Origin: DASVFB01 sp036380275
GTDB taxonomy: Bacteria > Actinomycetota > Thermoleophilia > Gaiellales > Gaiellaceae
Direction: 5' to 3'
Assembly: GCA_036380275.1 (NCBI GenBank)
Contig: DASVFB010000030.1
Location: 1-8,213 of the forward strand
Length of the DNA: 8,213 nucleotides
This document shows, one piece after another, positions 5,443 to 8,213 of this stretch. The notes under the pieces were generated by a model, which had not been told where the DNA came from, ran no database searches, and saw only the letters and a program-made list of their open reading frames with translations. The number at the start of each line of letters is the position of its first letter. Position 1 is the stretch's first letter. The position numbers and the translations under genes were made by a program.

Positions 5443-5448
5443 TAGCCT
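5443..5448 (+). promoter_or_regulatory. Putative extended -10 element (TGG-TAGCCT) for the FmdB-type gene
   Basis: TAGCCT fits TAnnnT, is preceded directly by TGG (an extended -10 TGn), and ends exactly 6 nt before the GTG at 5455. It predicts a leaderless mRNA. It sits in the 46-bp gap shared with the divergent glycosyltransferase promoter. Confidence 0.45.
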
Positions 5449-5454
5449 AGATTC

Positions 5455-5736
5455 GTGCCGACGTACGAGTACCGTTGTCCCAACGGGCACCTTTTCGAGG
5501 TGTTCAAGTCGATCCACGCGCCGGCGCCGGAGAACTGCCCAGTCTGCGGTGAGAGCCCTGTCGAGGTCGTTCTCCACCCGGTCGCCGTCCACTTCAAGGG
5601 CTCGGGCTTCTACTCGACCGACTACGGGCGCGGCCGCCGCAAGGCCGAGACGTCGAAGGACGGCGACTCGGGCTCGGCCGACAAGACCGACAAGAAGGAC
5701 ACAGGCACGGTCGAGAAGAAGGCCGCCGAGGCTTAG
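5455..5736 (+). CDS. FmdB-type zinc-ribbon protein
   Basis: The 93-residue protein begins MPTYEYRCPNGHLFEVF, the hallmark of the FmdB/CxxC_CxxC_SSSS regulatory-protein family, and has a second knuckle CPVCG (28-32). The first knuckle is CPNGH (residues 8-12), not C-x2-C-G-H, so the fourth zinc ligand is missing unless His12 takes its place. FKGSGFYSTDYG (47-58) is the usual strand after the ribbon. The tail from about residue 61 is lysine- and acid-rich and probably disordered. The family was named after a putative regulator of formamidase genes; its actual role is unclear and it is usually small and cytoplasmic. The start is GTG at 5455. The gene converges on the LCP gene with only 11 nt between stops, and no terminator is visible there. 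Confidence 0.88.
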   Translation: MPTYEYRCPNGHLFEVFKSIHAPAPENCPVCGESPVEVVLHPVAVHFKGSGFYSTDYGRGRRKAETSKDGDSGSADKTDKKDTGTVEKKAAEA

Positions 5737-5747
5737 AACCCGGCGGA

Positions 5748-6923
5748 TTACTTGGGAAACGCGCCCGAGACGCAGCCTGCGCCGTAGCGCTCCTCGCCGG
5801 GGCGTGGCGGTAGCGGCGCGGTCCTGCCGAGCATGGCGAGGATCACGCGCTCCTTGTCGTCTCCCTCGCTGACGATCACCGACTCGCCGTCCGGCAGCGT
5901 CTCCGGCGTGCCTCCGAGGCGGCAGTGCAGCTCGTGGCCGCGCTTGTAGACCCAGCCCATCTGCAGGAACTGAAACGTCGACAGATCGGTCGCGAGCGGC
6001 TTCACGAGATCGCCGCCGATGAACGGCAGCTTCCCGAGCGTCGAAACGCTTGTCATCTTGCGCAGCGTGGCGCGCAGGACGTCCTGCTGATGCTCGGTGC
6101 GGGTGATGTCGGTGTCCGCAGGGTTGAGCAGGTTCTTGCGCACGCGCGAGTAGATCAACGCGCGCTTGCCGCTCATGTGCTGCGGTCCTTTCGCGAAGCG
6201 CCAGCCCGGCCAGCGATCGCACTCGGCGTTCGTCTTGAGCGGGCAGTCGAACTTGGAGACGATTCGCTCGGGGACGTCGACGGTGATCCCGCCCAACGCG
6301 TCGATCACGTGCTTGAACTGCGAGAAGTCGACGGTGATGACGTGATTGATCGGCAGACCGGTGTACGCCCTGATCGTCTTGATCGCGAGAGGCGCTCCTC
6401 CAGACTGCATCGCGGCGTTGATCTTGGTGTCGCCGACGCCTTCGATCGGCACGCGCAGGTCACGAGGAATCGACAGGTACGCGACGCGATGGCGTGAAGG
6501 GTCCGTGCGGATCAGCATGATCGAGTCGGAGCGCTGTCCCTCGTGCCCCGGCTGGTTCGCGTGATCGGTGCCCAGGAGCAGGATGTTCGTCGGCGTCGAG
6601 AGGATCAGCGAGTCCTGGTGGTTCAACGCCTCCGCGGCTCCCGTCGGCAGTCGCTCGTTGGCGGCCTTGATGCCGCCGCGGACCGAGAAGTAACTCGCCA
6701 CTGCCCAGACGACGAGCAGGAGGAAGATCGCTCCGAGAACCACGGCGATCTTCCGTCCGCGCGACCATTTCCTCCGCTCCTTGACCGGGCCCGGCCCGCG
6801 GTAGTCCGATCCGTCCTGTCTCCGCGCGCGCGCCGACCCGCGCGCCGGTCGCGTCTGGAGCGGCACCTTCCCTTTCTGGCGACCGCCGCGGTAGACGCGG
6901 TACGGCTTCTCTTCGCCGGGCAT
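5748..6923 (-). CDS. LytR-CpsA-Psr (LCP) family glycopolymer ligase
   Basis: LCP proteins attach undecaprenyl-linked glycopolymers to peptidoglycan (or arabinogalactan) outside the membrane. This 391-residue protein has a basic cytoplasmic N-terminus of about 55 residues, one membrane helix (about 58-79) and the LCP domain from about residue 110. Visible motifs are LLLGTD (115-120), RSDSIMLI (131-138), SIPRDLRVPI (151-160), TKINAAM (166-172) and YSRVRKN (258-264), followed by Asp272, Arg275 and Gln279/280. The Asp/Arg set that binds Mg and pyrophosphate therefore looks complete. Four cysteines (227, 235, 334, 384) lie in the outer domain and could form disulfides. The frame continues 12 codons upstream into the ROK gene, but ATG at 6923 is preferred: it leaves a 26-bp divergent gap holding a -10 element for each gene. 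No C-terminal LytR_C domain is present. Confidence 0.92.
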   Translation of the reverse strand: MPGEEKPYRVYRGGRQKGKVPLQTRPARGSARARRQDGSDYRGPGPVKERRKWSRGRKIAVVLGAIFLLLVVWAVASYFSVRGGIKAANERLPTGAAEALNHQDSLILSTPTNILLLGTDHANQPGHEGQRSDSIMLIRTDPSRHRVAYLSIPRDLRVPIEGVGDTKINAAMQSGGAPLAIKTIRAYTGLPINHVITVDFSQFKHVIDALGGITVDVPERIVSKFDCPLKTNAECDRWPGWRFAKGPQHMSGKRALIYSRVRKNLLNPADTDITRTEHQQDVLRATLRKMTSVSTLGKLPFIGGDLVKPLATDLSTFQFLQMGWVYKRGHELHCRLGGTPETLPDGESVIVSEGDDKERVILAMLGRTAPLPPRPGEERYGAGCVSGAFPK

Positions 6924-6932
6924 GCGGCGGGT

Positions 6933-6939
6933 TAGGTTA
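6933..6939. promoter_or_regulatory. Overlapping divergent -10 elements of the LCP and ROK genes
   Basis: On the plus strand TAGGTT (6933-6938) fits TAnnnT and ends 11 nt before the ROK ATG. On the minus strand TAACCT (6939-6934) fits the same pattern and ends 10 nt before the LCP ATG. The two share five base pairs, so only one polymerase could occupy the site at a time. Both transcripts would have leaders of only about 4-5 nt. No ribosome binding site or clear -35 element is seen. Confidence 0.4.
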
Positions 6940-6949
6940 TCCGTCGCGG

Positions 6950-7840
6950 ATGAGCGCACGCGTGATCGGCGTCGACCTGGGCGGGACGAAGATTCTCGCG
7001 GGGCTCGTCGACCGTTCGGGCGCCGTCGAGCGCCACCGCGAGACTCCGACGCCCGCGGGCTCCCAGGCCGAGCTGCTCGACGCGCTCGACGACGCGGTCG
7101 AGTCGCTTCGCGACGAGCGGGTTGTCGCGCTCGGGTTTGGCCTTCCCTCTCAGATCGACCAGAGCACCGGCGTGATTCGCGGGTCGGTCAACATCCCGCT
7201 CGGCACGCTCGACTTTCGAACGCTCATGTCAAAGCGGTTCGGGCTTCCGGTCGAGATCGACAACGACGCGAATGCGGCTGCGCTCGCCGAACACGTCGCC
7301 GGTGCGGGGAAGGGTGCCTCGAGCATGCTCATGTTCACCCTCGGCACCGGCTGCGGCGGCGGCGCCGTGCTCGACGGCAAGCTCTACCGCGGCTGGGCCG
7401 AGTTCGGTCACATCGTCATCGAGGTCGACGGCTTGCCGTGCCAGGGCTTCTGTCACGGGCGCGGCCACCTGGAGCCGTACGTCACCGGTGTTGCGGCTAC
7501 GCGTATCGCGCAGCAGCTGTTCGGTCCCGCCGCGGACTCGTACAGGCTCGTGCGGCTGGCGAACGAGGGGGACGAGCAGGCGCGCGAGGCGCTCGCCGGG
7601 ATCGGGCACAGGCTCGGCGCGGGCATCGCGTCTCTCTGCAACGTCTTCGGAACGACCTTCGTCGTCATCGGCGGCGGCTTCGGCGTCGCGGGCTTCGAGT
7701 GGCTCGTCCCCGCAGCGCTCGAGGCGGCGAAGCGAGACGCGCTGGACGCCGCGGGCGAGACACTGGAGATCGTGCGCGCCGAGCTCGGGACGATGGCGGG
7801 CCTGTCGGGCGCCGGGCTGCTGGCGTTCGGCGCGCTCTGA
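6950..7840 (+). CDS. ROK family sugar kinase (probable glucokinase)
   Basis: The 296-residue protein is a full-length ROK kinase that phosphorylates a hexose, most often glucose, with ATP or polyphosphate. Visible are the phosphate-binding IGVDLGGTK (6-14), IDNDANAAALAEH (103-115) with catalytic Asp106, LGTGCGGGAV (131-140), EFGHIVIEVDG (151-161) with sugar- and zinc-binding His154, and VIGGGFGVAG in the C-terminal half. The zinc motif is unusual: in place of C-x-C-x4-C it reads CQGFCHGRGH (164-173), that is Cys164, Cys168 and His173. ROK regulators carry an N-terminal winged helix; this one starts directly at the kinase domain, so it is an enzyme. Substrate specificity is inferred from family only. 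It is followed after one base by rsmI, probably in one operon. Confidence 0.92.
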   Translation: MSARVIGVDLGGTKILAGLVDRSGAVERHRETPTPAGSQAELLDALDDAVESLRDERVVALGFGLPSQIDQSTGVIRGSVNIPLGTLDFRTLMSKRFGLPVEIDNDANAAALAEHVAGAGKGASSMLMFTLGTGCGGGAVLDGKLYRGWAEFGHIVIEVDGLPCQGFCHGRGHLEPYVTGVAATRIAQQLFGPAADSYRLVRLANEGDEQAREALAGIGHRLGAGIASLCNVFGTTFVVIGGGFGVAGFEWLVPAALEAAKRDALDAAGETLEIVRAELGTMAGLSGAGLLAFGAL

Positions 7841-7841
7841 A

Positions 7842-8213
7842 ATGCTCAGCGTCTGCGCGACGCCGATCGGCAACCTCGAGGACGTCACGCTGCGCGTGCT
7901 GCGTGAGCTTCGCGAGGCGGACGTCGTCCTCTGCGAAGACACGCGGCACACGCGAGTCCTGCTCGAGCGGCACGACATCCGCGCGACGTTGCTCAGCTAC
8001 CACGAGCACAACGAGGCGAAGCGGACGTCGGAGATGCTCCCTCGGCTTCTTGCAGGCGAGCGCATCGCTCTCGTGAGCGACGCGGGCATGCCCGGGATCT
8101 CCGACCCGGGCGCGCGTTTGATCGCCGCGGCGCTCGAAGCGGGAGTTCAGGTCACCGTTCTTCCGGGCCCGTCGGCTGTCGAGACCGCGCTGGTTGCGAG
8201 CGGGCTCGTCGGC
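7842..8213 (+). CDS. rsmI: 16S rRNA (cytidine(1402)-2'-O)-methyltransferase, N-terminal part
   Basis: RsmI uses SAM to methylate the 2'-OH of C1402 in the decoding centre of 16S rRNA. The window holds the first 124 residues of a protein usually about 280 long and is cut by the window edge. The tetrapyrrole-methylase fold signatures are clear: ATPIGNLEDVTLRVL (6-20), VLCEDTRHTRVLL (29-41), LLSYHEHNE (50-58), LVSDAGMPGISDPG (77-90) and VLPGPSAVETAL (106-117). The ATG follows the ROK stop after one base with no Shine-Dalgarno sequence, so translation is probably coupled to the ROK gene. Confidence 0.96.
   Translation, partial: MLSVCATPIGNLEDVTLRVLRELREADVVLCEDTRHTRVLLERHDIRATLLSYHEHNEAKRTSEMLPRLLAGERIALVSDAGMPGISDPGARLIAAALEAGVQVTVLPGPSAVETALVASGLVG

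Noticed and set aside
5409..5597. Extension of the glycosyltransferase frame to an ATG at 5597
   Set aside because: The added 63 residues overlap the conserved zinc-ribbon part of the FmdB-type gene on the other strand and do not resemble a GT-C N-terminus; GTG 5408 has a well-placed -10 element.
6924..6959. Twelve-codon extension of the LCP protein into the ROK gene
   Set aside because: It would overlap the ROK start and bury the promoter gap; ATG 6923 gives a normal basic cytoplasmic N-terminus.
6922..8076. Long plus-strand arginine-rich frame through the ROK gene and start of rsmI
   Set aside because: It runs out of frame across two well-identified genes and shows no domain.

Overview
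The window is very GC-rich, with codons ending mostly in G or C, many GTG starts and few Shine-Dalgarno sequences. Gene content (ROK glucokinase-like protein, LCP family protein, GT-C glycosyltransferase, FmdB-type zinc ribbon, GYD protein, PsuG, RsmI) fits a high-GC actinobacterium. My best guess is a deep-branching lineage such as Thermoleophilia (Gaiellales/Solirubrobacterales), but this is inferred from style, not from a search.

Layout. 1-136: probable tail of an unidentified plus-strand gene; its stop overlaps the stop of a short minus-strand relic resembling the end of a STAS anti-sigma-factor antagonist (133-207). 231-1188: a plus-strand pair, a polytopic membrane protein overlapped by a GYD-domain protein. 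1286-3383: a minus-strand operon of PfkB sugar kinase, GNAT acetyltransferase and pseudouridine-5'-phosphate glycosidase (PsuG), each junction a 4-nt stop/start overlap; it probably phosphorylates pseudouridine and splits the product to uracil and ribose 5-phosphate. 3398-3598: a 66-residue one-helix protein, divergent from the kinase across only 14 bp. 3780-5408: a minus-strand membrane glycosyltransferase, divergent from an FmdB-type zinc-ribbon protein (5455-5736). 5748-6923: a minus-strand LCP ligase, divergent from a plus-strand ROK kinase (6950-7840) that is followed after one base by rsmI (7842 to the window edge).

Two kinds of structure stand out beyond the genes. First, the two longer convergent gaps (1189-1285 and 3599-3779) each carry a composite double hairpin. 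The two copies lie in opposite orientation, each starting 7-11 nt after a stop codon. They share order, an 8-nt GG-N4-CC spacer, 3-nt loops and a G-G mismatch, and every difference within the aligned stems is matched by a change in its pairing partner. This looks like a dispersed structured repeat or a U-less tandem terminator family. Second, most genes without a gene directly upstream have a TAnnnT or TATAAT-like -10 element ending 6-7 nt before the start codon, as expected for leaderless transcripts. In two divergent gaps the opposing -10 elements overlap.

There is no gene-free stretch longer than 300 bases; the longest is 3599-3779. I saw no tRNA, rRNA, CRISPR array, transposase or phage gene.
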